Part shown: piece after piece, positions 24,028-32,068 of the stretch
How the letters are laid out: each line of letters begins with the position of its first letter
Numbering within the stretch: the first letter of the stretch is position 1
Source of the DNA: VRUB01 sp046758085
Lineage (GTDB): Bacteria > Pseudomonadota > Gammaproteobacteria > Acidiferrobacterales > SPGG2
Length of the DNA stretch: 39,318 bases
Assembly: GCA_046758085.1 (NCBI GenBank)
Contig: JBHHZP010000011.1
Span: 1-39,318 of the forward strand
Direction of reading: 5' to 3'
The notes under the pieces: model-generated
Told to the model about the DNA's origin: nothing
Seen by the model: the letters and a program-made list of their open reading frames with translations, nothing else
Databases searched by the model: none
Position numbers and translations under genes: made by a program

Positions 24028-25143
24028 CTAGGTACGGCGCACCGCCACCAGTTCGTTGAAGAGGGTATTGGGTACGAGCAGCTCGATGTGCCTGTCACCG
24101 TCCCAGTCCGCTGCCACCGCCGTATCGAGATTGGCGGAACCGATGGTGTGGCTGCTAAACCCGTACTTCGTTGCCACGATGTTGAGGCGGTCTCCTTCCA
24201 TTCGGTAGAACTCGTCGACACCCCCGATGTGGGGCGTTCGCACGGCCGCCAGCTCGAGCTCTCCGTGCGGCCCGAACGGTGCCACCGCGAGCTCATGTCG
24301 CCAACGAAACCCTGCTCCAATCGAGGGACCGGCGGTGACCTGTTGGCTGGTTTCGTCAAAGGCGACGATTCGTGTGCCCGCTTGGGCGTCGCTCAGCGTT
24401 ACGATGATCTCGCGCACGCCGTCCCCATCGAGATCGACCCAGATCGGCGCGATTCCCTCGACGACGGCCGGCCCAGGAATCAGGATGATACGGAGCACGC
24501 GTAGCTTCAGGCGGGTCTGCACCAGCGTGATGCTGCCGGCCTCGATCTGATCACCCAGCACGCCGTGCCCGTATCGGTTTGTGCGGTCGGTCAGCAGCAG
24601 CAGGCGGCCGCGCCCATCACTCAAAATGCGCGCATCGGGCAGTGCACGGATCGCCAAACGCGTGGAGGCGCTGCCGCGGTTGATGACCAATTCACCCTGG
24701 ACGCTGAGATAGGCAACGCGCCGACGGGCGGTGTCGAGCAGGGCAGGGTGGGTGCGGTTGGCCGCGTCCGGGTTTATGAGGTTCGCGAGTCGCGCCACGC
24801 TCTGTGAGTACCCTGCAAGCACGGGTGGCATGGTCTCCGGGAGCACTGCGGGCAAGACCGGCACTTCCCGTCCACGCCGGACAAGCACGCGGAAGCCTCG
24901 GACCTGACCGCCCTGCGTGGTTACCACCCAGAGGCTTCCCTCCCCGCAGGGAATGGCGACCAGCCACTGCGGCGTTGCACGCAAGGGAACGTCTATGGCT
25001 GTGAACGCGAGGCCACTTCCGGTGCCCTGCGCGACGCGATTGCCGTCGGCGCGCTGATAGATGAATCCGATATTCGGCGTCAGCGGCGGCTGATGGGCAA
25101 ACGCACTGAGGCCGGTGGGCAATCCACCTGGGGTGAGAATCAA
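24028..25143 (-). CDS. FG-GAP/VCBS beta-propeller protein, possibly a damaged gene
   Basis: This secreted-type protein has FG-GAP/VCBS repeat signatures (IWVDLDGDGVREIIVTLSD and AVAADWDGDRHIELLVPN) near the C-terminus of a predicted beta-propeller. The visible frame starts at a TTG (25143) with no ribosome binding site. The hydrophobic CLLFGLLILTPGG just upstream in the same frame would make a good signal peptide, but no start codon is in frame. An ATG at 25177 (MPSRR, with GGGGGAA upstream) lies in another frame. The last codon before the TAG at 24028 is followed in frame by 45 more propeller-like codons to a TAG at 23890. The gene thus looks disrupted at both ends. It lies downstream of the Rap1a-like gene on the same strand. 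Confidence 0.6.
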   Translation of the reverse strand: MILTPGGLPTGLSAFAHQPPLTPNIGFIYQRADGNRVAQGTGSGLAFTAIDVPLRATPQWLVAIPCGEGSLWVVTTQGGQVRGFRVLVRRGREVPVLPAVLPETMPPVLAGYSQSVARLANLINPDAANRTHPALLDTARRRVAYLSVQGELVINRGSASTRLAIRALPDARILSDGRGRLLLLTDRTNRYGHGVLGDQIEAGSITLVQTRLKLRVLRIILIPGPAVVEGIAPIWVDLDGDGVREIIVTLSDAQAGTRIVAFDETSQQVTAGPSIGAGFRWRHELAVAPFGPHGELELAAVRTPHIGGVDEFYRMEGDRLNIVATKYGFSSHTIGSANLDTAVAADWDGDRHIELLVPNTLFNELVAVRRT

Positions 25144-25225
25144 GAGGCCGAAAAGCAGGCACTCGGCGACTAGGCATGAGATGGCGTGGGTTCCCCCGAC
25201 TCGGCAGCGATGAGCTTGCGTGACC

Positions 25226-25588
25226 TTACTTGGTGCAAGGCCAGGCGTCAGACAACGCCGTCAGGACCAGTTCACCGGCATCGCGGTCGAGCTCGGCGGC
25301 ATGTCTTCTCAGATATTTCACAATCGTTTTCTTGGCGTTGCCTTTCTGGGGCTTGCAAAAGAATGGTTTGCCGGTGCCGATGGAAAGCAGATGGCCCTCG
25401 ATGATTCCGCTGATGAAAAACACACATTGCGCTTGCGGGGTGCTCAGCTTGGTCATGCATTGTTCCAGCAGGTCGTGGCCCGTCATCGGGCCGGCGCCAA
25501 TGGGCGGGGACACGAACACGCCGGTGCCCAATGAGATCGCCGCCAGCACGACTATACGAATCGTTCTCGCTTTTTTACGGGGGTACAT
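25226..25588 (-). CDS. Rap1a/Tai-like secreted protein
   Basis: This 120-residue protein has a signal peptide (MYPRKKARTIRIVVLAAISLGTGVFVSPPIGAG). The mature region matches the Rap1a/Tai family: LLEQCM, AQCVFFISGIIEGHL, FFCKPQKGNAKKTIVKYLRRHAAELDRDAGELVLTALSDAWPC, with four conserved cysteines (LLEQC, QCVFF, FFCKP, WPC). Rap1a in Serratia is the immunity protein to the type VI amidase Ssp1. Many family members in non-T6SS contexts have unknown roles. No amidase effector or T6SS gene is nearby. The start is the ATG at 25588 with a poor ribosome binding site. The FG-GAP gene follows on the same strand, its candidate ATG at 25177 being 48 nt past this stop. Confidence 0.7.
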   Translation of the reverse strand: MYPRKKARTIRIVVLAAISLGTGVFVSPPIGAGPMTGHDLLEQCMTKLSTPQAQCVFFISGIIEGHLLSIGTGKPFFCKPQKGNAKKTIVKYLRRHAAELDRDAGELVLTALSDAWPCTK

Positions 25589-25820
25589 AGCTTGTTTATT
25601 ATTGCCTTCAAACAAACCTTTATAGCTTGAATCACGGTGCCCGGCAACACACACTGTCTGGTGCCAGCGCAATTTGCCCGCCCGACGCCAGCCGCCGCGA
25701 CGCCGGTTGGGTGGTCTGGAATCAGTTGCAAGGCGCCGGCGGGCGGCGTATTCATGGAAATCTCCGCGATTTCGGTTTATGGTGACAGCGGCGCGTGTGA
25801 TCGCGCGTGGCGCAAGCGGT

Positions 25821-26651
25821 ATGAACCAAAACGAAACCCAGGTACCAGTCGAGACCATTGATGAGTTGGCGGCACGGGTCCCCGACGGTGCACAGCTGGC
25901 GGTGCCGCCGGACTACTCCGGTTGCGCGATGGCGGCGGTGCGGGCGCTAATTCGCCGCGGCGTGAAGGCGCTGCATCTGGTTGGCGTGCCACAAGTGGGG
26001 TTCCAGGGGGATATGCTGATCGGTGCCGGGTGCATCGCCACGCTCGAGACGGCGGCGCTGACGCTCGGCGAGTACGGGCCGGCCCCAAGGTTTGTGAGCG
26101 CGGTGAAGTCCGGCCACTTGCGACTCAAGGACTCAACATGTCCGGTGATCCACGCAGGGCTGCAGGCGGCCGAGAAGGGTGTGCCGTTCATGCCCTTGCG
26201 CGGCGTGCTGGGTTCGGACCTGTTGGAACAGCGCGACGACTGGCGGGTGATCGACAACCCGTACCGTATGGCCGGGGAGCAGGACCCCATCGTCCTGTTG
26301 CCCGCTATTCGTCCTGATGTGACGCTGTTCCACGCTGCACTGGCGGATCGCCAGGGAAACGTCTGGATCGGGGTGCGGCGCGAGCTCATGGTCATGGCGC
26401 ATGCGGCCAGAACCACCCTGGTCAGTGTTGAGGCATTCACCGACGATGATCTGTTGGCCGATGATCGCCTGGCAGCAGGGACGATCCCGGCGCTTTACGT
26501 GACGGCGATTGCCGAGGCCGAGAACGGCGCCTGGCCCGTGGGCCTGAGGGGCTGCTACGCAGCCGATCGATCGCACTTACAGCGCTACGTGGAGATGGCC
26601 GCGACAGTGGCCGGTTTCGCGCGCTACGTCGATGAGTATGTCGGCGGGTAG
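25821..26651 (+). CDS. CoA-transferase subunit A (GctA/CatI/IpdA family)
   Basis: This protein of about 276 residues belongs to the class-I CoA-transferase alpha family: LAARVPDGAQLAVPPDYSGCAMAAVRALIRRG, VGVPQVGFQGDMLIGAG, FVSAVKSGHLRL, FMPLRGVLGSDL, DVTLFHAALADRQGNVWIG, and FARYVDEYVGG at the end. Close families include glutaconate and 3-oxoadipate CoA-transferases and steroid-ring IpdA. It would act with the overlapping beta subunit in the cytoplasm, moving CoA to a dicarboxylic acid or opening a ring. The start chosen is the ATG at 25821, with a weak ribosome binding site; 25779 is an alternative. It is the first gene of a four-gene operon. Confidence 0.8.
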   Translation: MNQNETQVPVETIDELAARVPDGAQLAVPPDYSGCAMAAVRALIRRGVKALHLVGVPQVGFQGDMLIGAGCIATLETAALTLGEYGPAPRFVSAVKSGHLRLKDSTCPVIHAGLQAAEKGVPFMPLRGVLGSDLLEQRDDWRVIDNPYRMAGEQDPIVLLPAIRPDVTLFHAALADRQGNVWIGVRRELMVMAHAARTTLVSVEAFTDDDLLADDRLAAGTIPALYVTAIAEAENGAWPVGLRGCYAADRSHLQRYVEMAATVAGFARYVDEYVGG

Positions 26652-27420
26652 CACGCCGCAGGACGGCTCCACGGCGATGGACTGGCGCGCGGAAGAGCTG
26701 CTAGTCGCCACCATCGCGGACATGCTTGAGGGCGTGAAACATGTCGCTGTCGGGGCGTCTTCGCCGATTCCCGGGGCTGCCGCGTTGCTGGCACAACAGC
26801 GTGCCGGTGGGCGGATGCGGGTCTCGGTGCTGGGAAGCGAGCGCGACAACTTCTTTTCCGATGGGGCGCGCGAGCTCTTCGACTGTGCGGCGCAGGGCCG
26901 TATTGATGCGTTTTTTCTCGGGGGCGGTCAGATTGATGGCGCCGCCAATATCAACCTCGTCGGCATTGGAGCGTACCCGCGAAGCCGGGTGCGTTTCCCC
27001 GGTTCGTTTGGATCGGCATATCTTTATTTTCTGGTGCCCCGGGTAATCCTGTTTCGACAGGAGCATAGCCCGCGTGTGCTGGTGCACAGGGTCGATTTTG
27101 TCAGCGCGCCGGGAGCGAGCCCAGAGCATTATTATCGGCCGGGTGGCCCATACGCGCTGGTTACCGGGCGCTGTGTATTTCTTTTTGACAAGGAACGCCG
27201 ACGCTTTCGGCTTGAGAGCGTGCATCCGGGGCATACGCTCGTGGAAATTCGGGAACAGACCGGTTTCGATTTTGACTCCCCGGAGGCGGTGCCGCAGACA
27301 GCCGTCCCTACCCGCAAGACCCTGGATCAGATCCGTAACGTTATTGCGACAAAGATCGCACGGACTTATCCTGCGTTTGCGGCCCGCCTGTTCGGTGGTG
27401 TCTCCGGTGGCCCGGCATGA
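26632..27420 (+). CDS. CoA-transferase subunit B (GctB/CatJ/IpdB family)
   Basis: This 262-residue beta subunit overlaps the alpha gene by 20 nt, which signals translational coupling. VGASSPIPGAAALLAQ, VSVLGSERDNFF and FFLGGGQIDGAANINLVGIG place it in the family. E70 (GSE) is at the position expected for the catalytic glutamate if numbered from the in-frame Met at 16; the steroid-type IpdB lacks that Glu, so a true CoA-transferase is favoured, tentatively. The substrate is unknown. The MarC gene follows after 57 nt. Confidence 0.78.
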   Translation: MSMSAGSTPQDGSTAMDWRAEELLVATIADMLEGVKHVAVGASSPIPGAAALLAQQRAGGRMRVSVLGSERDNFFSDGARELFDCAAQGRIDAFFLGGGQIDGAANINLVGIGAYPRSRVRFPGSFGSAYLYFLVPRVILFRQEHSPRVLVHRVDFVSAPGASPEHYYRPGGPYALVTGRCVFLFDKERRRFRLESVHPGHTLVEIREQTGFDFDSPEAVPQTAVPTRKTLDQIRNVIATKIARTYPAFAARLFGGVSGGPA

Positions 27421-27477
27421 GGCGCTGTCCGCGGTTACCGCAACGGTGATACTGCACCTTAAACGAAAGGCGACATA

Positions 27478-28068
27478 ATGACGGTCTACTCGGCAGCCTT
27501 GTTGCTGTTCCTGGTAATGGACCCTATTGGCAACATCCCGTTTTTTCTGACGACCCTGAAGAACGTGGATCCGGCGAAGCAGCGGCGGATCATCGTGCGC
27601 GAGCTGCTGATCGCGTTGGCGGTGCTGGTGTTTTTCCTGTTTGCGGGACAGCTGATACTCGATGTGCTTCAGATTTCCGAGCCGTCACTCTCGATTGCGG
27701 GCGGCATCATATTGTTTCTTATTGCCATTAGAATGATTTTTGCAAGCCCGGAGGGAATATTTAACACCGAGCTGCAAGGAGAACCATTTATTGTGCCGCT
27801 GGCGATTCCTTTTGTTGCAGGCCCGTCGGCATTGGCGGCGGTTTTATTGATCAGAAGCCGGGAACCGGACAGATGGTTGGAATGGCTTGCCGCGTTGGTT
27901 GGGGCGTGGCTTGTAACGGGGGTGATTCTTTATCTCTCGAGCGGGTTCAGCCGCGTTCTGGGGGAGCGAGGCTTGATCGCGGTCGAGCGGCTAATGGGGA
28001 TGATCCTGACGGTCGTGGCGGTACAGATGTTCATGACCGGAATTTCGTTATTCTTTGAGCGTAGTTAA
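27478..28068 (+). CDS. MarC family inner-membrane protein
   Basis: This 196-residue protein has six predicted helices and MarC-family marks: LLLFLVMDPIGNIPFFL, IAGGIILFLIAIRMIF, FIVPLAIPFVAGPSALAAVLLI, and GLIAVERLMGMILTVVAVQMFMTGI. MarC proteins (E. coli MarC, YhgN, YchE) sit in the inner membrane; their role is not settled, though some are proposed small neutral amino acid carriers. The ATG at 27478 has an AAAGGCGAC ribosome binding site. It lies between the CoA-transferase genes and the tautomerase, so it may move a substrate for them, which is inference. Confidence 0.88.
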   Translation: MTVYSAALLLFLVMDPIGNIPFFLTTLKNVDPAKQRRIIVRELLIALAVLVFFLFAGQLILDVLQISEPSLSIAGGIILFLIAIRMIFASPEGIFNTELQGEPFIVPLAIPFVAGPSALAAVLLIRSREPDRWLEWLAALVGAWLVTGVILYLSSGFSRVLGERGLIAVERLMGMILTVVAVQMFMTGISLFFERS

Positions 28069-28070
28069 AC

Positions 28071-28460
28071 ATGCCACATTTGACGCTTGAGTACACCAGT
28101 AATATCCGTCAGCATGTGAACTTGGCGGAGCTCTTTTCGGCCCTGCATAGGGTTCTGGCACAGGTGGGAGGAGTGCGAATCGAGAACTGCAAGAGTCGCG
28201 CGGTTAAGCATCATGATTTTTGCATTGGCAGCGGTAGCTCGTACAAGGCGTTCGTGCATCTCGGAATGACTATGTTGGAGGGAAGGCCTTTGGCATTAAA
28301 ACAGAAAGTCGGCGAGAGCATCCTGCGGGTACTGAAGGACACGTATGCACCGTCAATGGTCGAGCAAGACCTGCAGATTACGGTAGAGATAAAAGATATC
28401 CAAAAGGCGACATACTTCAAGGTGCCCGAGGGCACGCTGTCATCCGAGGAAGGCGGTTGA
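28071..28460 (+). CDS. 5-carboxymethyl-2-hydroxymuconate isomerase-like tautomerase
   Basis: This 129-residue protein has MPHLTLEYTSNI at the start, with Pro2 as the likely N-terminal catalytic proline after Met removal. The body (LAELFSALHRVLAQVGG, CIGSGSSYKAFVHLGMTMLEGRPLALKQKVGESILRVLKDTY) fits the CHMI family of the tautomerase superfamily. In homoprotocatechuate breakdown this enzyme converts 5-carboxymethyl-2-hydroxymuconate. No other hpa gene is nearby. Only 2 nt separate it from the MarC stop, so it is the last gene of the CoA-transferase operon. The product may tautomerise a related dicarboxylic acid. Confidence 0.85.
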   Translation: MPHLTLEYTSNIRQHVNLAELFSALHRVLAQVGGVRIENCKSRAVKHHDFCIGSGSSYKAFVHLGMTMLEGRPLALKQKVGESILRVLKDTYAPSMVEQDLQITVEIKDIQKATYFKVPEGTLSSEEGG

Positions 28461-28490
28461 GCGGAGCTGAACGCGGCGATTACCGGCGTG

Positions 28491-29252
28491 TTACTTAGGG
28501 GGTTCCTCGAGCTGGCGACGCCGGATGTAGCTCGTGATCGCCCCGTGCTGGCGCTTAAATTGCTTAGAACGATTCAGGTCATACTCGATCCCGTAGCAAA
28601 CACGATCTTCATCGAGCTCGCGATGACGGATCCAACCCGTTAACCGTAGCTTGGTAGCGCTGTTCGGCAGCTGGAACGTGATCTCGACCAGGTCAGCCGT
28701 GGCAAGCGTAGTCTCCGCTTCGCGGTCGACAGCAATAGCGATACCGGTCGTGGAGAGATCCTTGATAACCCCGGCCGTTTCGAACTTACCCCGTATGCCA
28801 CCAGTTCCTCCTGATTGGGGAAACTGCTCGTCTTGAGCTATCCTGAGCACGGCGGCTATCGGTGCCGTGGGGCGCGGCTCAGCGCGATAACCACCGCGCT
28901 GATTAAACAGGCGGCGGATCTCCCATGACAGACGGCGTTCCTGATCGTCCCATTGGCCAAACTCAAACCCGTAGCGATAGCTTCGAAACGCTCCCATTTC
29001 GACACGTGATCGTACCTTTGCACGCACCTTGATGGGTTGACGCAGACGCACGGAGGTAAAGGTGAGGACTGCCGTCTGGCCTACTGCCAGCGTCGGGCCG
29101 GCGTCGCGCCGAAATCGGGTACCGGCGCCCTCGATGGTGATGTCGAGAAGTTCACCGGGGAAGGTGCCACCGTCCATGGTTGCAACCAGGACTTCGAGTG
29201 ATTGCGCCTCATCTGGCGTAACGCGATAATGTTTGCGGCTATTTCCTTTCAT
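28491..29252 (-). CDS. Double PilZ-domain protein
   Basis: This 253-residue cytoplasmic protein has two PilZ-like barrels. The first (about 1-118) has RKHYRV (RxxxR) near the start and DITIEGAGTRF, similar to the [DN]xSxxG c-di-GMP-binding motif. The second (about 130-245) has VIKDLSTTGIAIAV, a good second motif, but no clear RxxxR, so it may not bind c-di-GMP alone. EITFQLPNSATKLRLTGWIRH fits a later PilZ strand. It may link c-di-GMP to motility or surface functions. It faces the tautomerase gene tail to tail (30 nt apart). Confidence 0.78.
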   Translation of the reverse strand: MKGNSRKHYRVTPDEAQSLEVLVATMDGGTFPGELLDITIEGAGTRFRRDAGPTLAVGQTAVLTFTSVRLRQPIKVRAKVRSRVEMGAFRSYRYGFEFGQWDDQERRLSWEIRRLFNQRGGYRAEPRPTAPIAAVLRIAQDEQFPQSGGTGGIRGKFETAGVIKDLSTTGIAIAVDREAETTLATADLVEITFQLPNSATKLRLTGWIRHRELDEDRVCYGIEYDLNRSKQFKRQHGAITSYIRRRQLEEPPK

Positions 29253-29585
29253 GGAGTCGTTGCCAAACCTTCCTTTGTGATCCCTGCGTGTTTGTCCAAT
29301 CGACGGACGGTGATTCTGCCCGGCCTGTCAATCGTCATACAGCCGCCCTGATTGGTGGTTGCACACCGTGCCGCGGCCAGGAAAATACCGGCCATGCGGC
29401 GCGAGCTACAATACTCAGCCTTTCGAGGCCTGCACAAAAAGCTTAGGGTGCTATGGGCCCGGCGACAAGGTTCTTCCGTGGAGCGTTCCGGAGCCTCCGA
29501 CCGGTGGTCTACCGGTTCCGTTCCCCCAAATCGCTGTCCGTACGCGGCTCGCGCCTAAGCACCTGAACACAAAGCGAGTTTACTA
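29253..29585. other. Intergenic region upstream of the PilZ gene
   Basis: These 333 nt lie between the PilZ and AI-2E-family genes on the same strand. Open frames on both strands have no recognisable sequence. No strong hairpin or promoter was found. Confidence 0.3.
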
Positions 29586-30704
29586 TTATCCGCCGGCGAC
29601 TGGCGGCGGTGTCGGAGGCTCGCCCCCGGGCCGCTCGCCCGACGATGGCGCGGACGATGCGGCCAGCACTGTCTTGACGGAGGCCTCCGACCCCAGCACG
29701 ATTGCCAGCCAGCGTGTTTGCTCATCGCTATCGAGCGCGATCTTTACGGTCATGGTTAGCGGAACGGACAGGAACATGCCCACTGGCCCGAGGACCCACC
29801 CCCAAAACACCAGGGACACGAACACGACCAGGGTAGACAGACCGAGCCCGCGCCCCATGAGCCGGGGTTCAAGCACCTGTCCAACCAAGGTGTTCACCAC
29901 CAGATACGCCACGCCCGTCCACAACACCGCGCCCAAGCCCAGCTGGACAAACGCCAGCAGCACGGCGGGCACCGCCGCGATGATGGAGCCTATGTTCGGC
30001 ACGAAATTGAGGGTAAACGCAACCAGACCCCACAGCAGCGGGAAATCGACGCCAATGATCGTCAGTGCAATTGTGATGGCAACGCCTGTCAGGAGACTGG
30101 TCAGGGTCTTGAGCGCCATATAGTGTTGAACGTTCTCGGTAACCTTCTCGAATCGTGCGAGCGAGTTTCCCGACCCACCCGAAATGGCGCGTAGCTTGAC
30201 CGGAAAGCTTGCTGCCTCCAGCAAAATGAAGATCACAGTGAGCAGGATTAGGAACGCATTGGTGAGGACGCCACCAAACCCGCGCAGCATGCCGGCAGCG
30301 AAATTCATGGCAGCGCGCGGGTCCAGATACTCGAACACGTGCTGCTCAGATACATGCACACCACGGTTTTCCAGCCAGCGCAGCAACACCGTCACCTGCT
30401 CGTGCAACCTCGTTTGATAATGGGGCAGCGCCTTGGAAAAGCCTTCTACCGATGTACCCAAAAGCGCCCCCAGGGCGACGATGATGATGATAACGCCCGC
30501 GATCACAAGTAACAGGGCAAGGGCTGAAGGGACGCGTTTGCGCTGCAGCCAGAATAGCGGCGGTGCACTGATCACTGCGAGAAATGCAGCGAGAAGAAAC
30601 GGTGCTACAAGTGGCTGTGCCGCACGCATGCCGGCAACGATCACGACGAACGCCGCCAATGAAATCAGGAAAAGCCCCGTGGACCGTTTAGAATCATCAC
30701 TCAC
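29586..30704 (-). CDS. AI-2E family transporter
   Basis: This protein of about 372 residues matches the AI-2E (PerM/YdiK/TqsA) family, inner-membrane proteins with seven to eight helices. LVAPFLLAAFLAVISAPPLFWLQRKRVP is the first conserved block. LTSLLTGVAITIALTIIGVDFPLLWGLVAFTLNFVPNIGSIIAAVPAVLLA, VLEPRLMGRGLGLS and PVGMFLSVPLTMTVKIAL are the later core. TqsA exports AI-2, but most members, including PerM, have unknown substrates. The tail ends in a proline-rich PTPPPVAGG segment. The start is uncertain: GTG at 30704 gives a normal length, while the open frame extends to a TTG at 30884 with no support. Confidence 0.85.
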   Translation of the reverse strand: MSDDSKRSTGLFLISLAAFVVIVAGMRAAQPLVAPFLLAAFLAVISAPPLFWLQRKRVPSALALLLVIAGVIIIIVALGALLGTSVEGFSKALPHYQTRLHEQVTVLLRWLENRGVHVSEQHVFEYLDPRAAMNFAAGMLRGFGGVLTNAFLILLTVIFILLEAASFPVKLRAISGGSGNSLARFEKVTENVQHYMALKTLTSLLTGVAITIALTIIGVDFPLLWGLVAFTLNFVPNIGSIIAAVPAVLLAFVQLGLGAVLWTGVAYLVVNTLVGQVLEPRLMGRGLGLSTLVVFVSLVFWGWVLGPVGMFLSVPLTMTVKIALDSDEQTRWLAIVLGSEASVKTVLAASSAPSSGERPGGEPPTPPPVAGG

Positions 30705-31028
30705 AAGCAAGGATCGAGTCTCATCAATGATCGGTTCAGTCCGGATGATCACATATCGTTTGGTCCCGGTCCAATCCGGCACCAGCTGATGGAAGGACGT
30801 GCTCTCGTGGCAGCCTTGAGATCCCGGACCACCAAGTTGGATGGCACTACAGGATTTGTAACCGGGGAGCACCCGTGAGTACAATGGTTGCGCCGATCAC
30901 GACAATTATGGTTTCAGGGCCGTTTCCGTAGTATCAATGCAAAACCGGAACGTGAGTAACACAGCGCATGCACGGTAATCGCTCTAGCATGCGCCGATGG
31001 CTGTGATTGTAGGCACCTGTATCAATCG
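30705..31028. other. Intergenic region upstream of the chorismatase gene
   Basis: These 324 nt separate divergent genes. The frame of the AI-2E gene stays open through part of it, so some may be coding if a farther start is used. No confident promoter or repeat was seen. Confidence 0.3.
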
Positions 31029-32051
31029 ATGATTTTGTATGCCGATAACTGTAACCGACCTGGGGCGTTGGGTATAACTCATGCGTTCATTCCGTGGCGA
31101 CCGCACACACATACGGACGGAGCGAATACAGTGCTTGGTATCATGCGCTATGGGTCTCCTCCAGTCACGGTGCCCAGCGGGGATTGGCCCGTAGTTTCGG
31201 TCGCACTGCCGACCTTGGGCGAGGAGCAACGCATCGAGGTCTGGCGCAGCTCCACGCCCGTGACGACGGACCGCGAGGGTGGTATCGACTACGCCAGCAA
31301 CGGCCAGGTGTTGTTTGGTGTGTGTAAGCAGCAAGAAACCGAGGACATCTTGCTGGACGCGCTGGTCCAGGAATCTTACATCGCCATCATTCAGCTGCTA
31401 AGGCAGGCAGGGTACCCGCAGCTGTTACGGACGTGGAACTACTTTCCCCGTATCTCCAAGGAACAAGATGGTCTCGAGCGTTACCGGCGATTCTGCCGGG
31501 GTCGCTACGAGGCATTCGCCCGATTCGATCCGATGTTCGAGCACTCGTTACCGGCCGCGACGGTCATCGGCACGAAGCACCCGGGTGTCGTCATAGGCTT
31601 TCTGGCTGCACAACAAGCGGGCATGCCTGTAGAAAATCCGCGTCAGGTCAGTGCGTACCACTACCCACCGCAGTATAGCCCGCGCAGCCCGTCGTTTTCC
31701 CGTGCCATGCTCAAGGACTGGGACGGCCGATCACACCTGTATGTCTCGGGGACGGCTAGCATCATCGGGCACGAAACACGCCATGCGGGAGATGTGCAGG
31801 CGCAGTTGGATGAAATTTTTCGCAACCTCGAGGCATTGCTTACGCAGGCTGCCGACACAGCGCGAACTCCATTCCAGGCGGAAGACGCTGAAATGTTCTT
31901 GAAGGTGTACATTCGTCATCACGAAGATTTTGTGCCTGTGCGCGAGCGGTTACGCCAACAATTGGGTGCGCACCCGTCGGTGTTGTACTTGCAAGGCGAA
32001 CTTTGCCGTAGTGACTTGCTGGTTGAGATCGAGGCGGTCTATACTCGGTAG
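31029..32051 (+). CDS. Chorismatase, FkbO/Hyg5/XanB2 family
   Basis: This protein of about 340 residues matches the FkbO/Hyg5/XanB2 chorismatases: VSVALPTLGEEQRIEVWRS, IDYASNGQVLFGV, GYPQLLRTWNYFPRISKEQDGLERYRRFCRGRYEAF, ENPRQVSAYHYPPQYSPRSPSFSRAML, and LYVSGTASIIGHETRHAGDVQAQLDEIFRNL. These enzymes hydrolyse chorismate. FkbO gives dihydroxycyclohexadienoate, Hyg5 gives 3-hydroxybenzoate, and XanB2 gives 3- and 4-hydroxybenzoate, feeding xanthomonadin-type pigments and ubiquinone. Which product is made here cannot be decided by eye. The start at 31029 has a weak ribosome binding site; GTG 31131 and ATG 31143 are alternatives. It stands alone, tail to tail with the M16 peptidase gene (17 nt apart). 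Confidence 0.85.
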   Translation: MILYADNCNRPGALGITHAFIPWRPHTHTDGANTVLGIMRYGSPPVTVPSGDWPVVSVALPTLGEEQRIEVWRSSTPVTTDREGGIDYASNGQVLFGVCKQQETEDILLDALVQESYIAIIQLLRQAGYPQLLRTWNYFPRISKEQDGLERYRRFCRGRYEAFARFDPMFEHSLPAATVIGTKHPGVVIGFLAAQQAGMPVENPRQVSAYHYPPQYSPRSPSFSRAMLKDWDGRSHLYVSGTASIIGHETRHAGDVQAQLDEIFRNLEALLTQAADTARTPFQAEDAEMFLKVYIRHHEDFVPVRERLRQQLGAHPSVLYLQGELCRSDLLVEIEAVYTR

Positions 32052-32068
32052 CTTCAGAGGGTGCGTTC

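Noticed and set aside
23726..24031. Plus-strand frame of 101 codons between ada and the FG-GAP gene
   Set aside because: It is antisense to the 45-codon propeller-like extension past the amber codon and has no recognisable domain.
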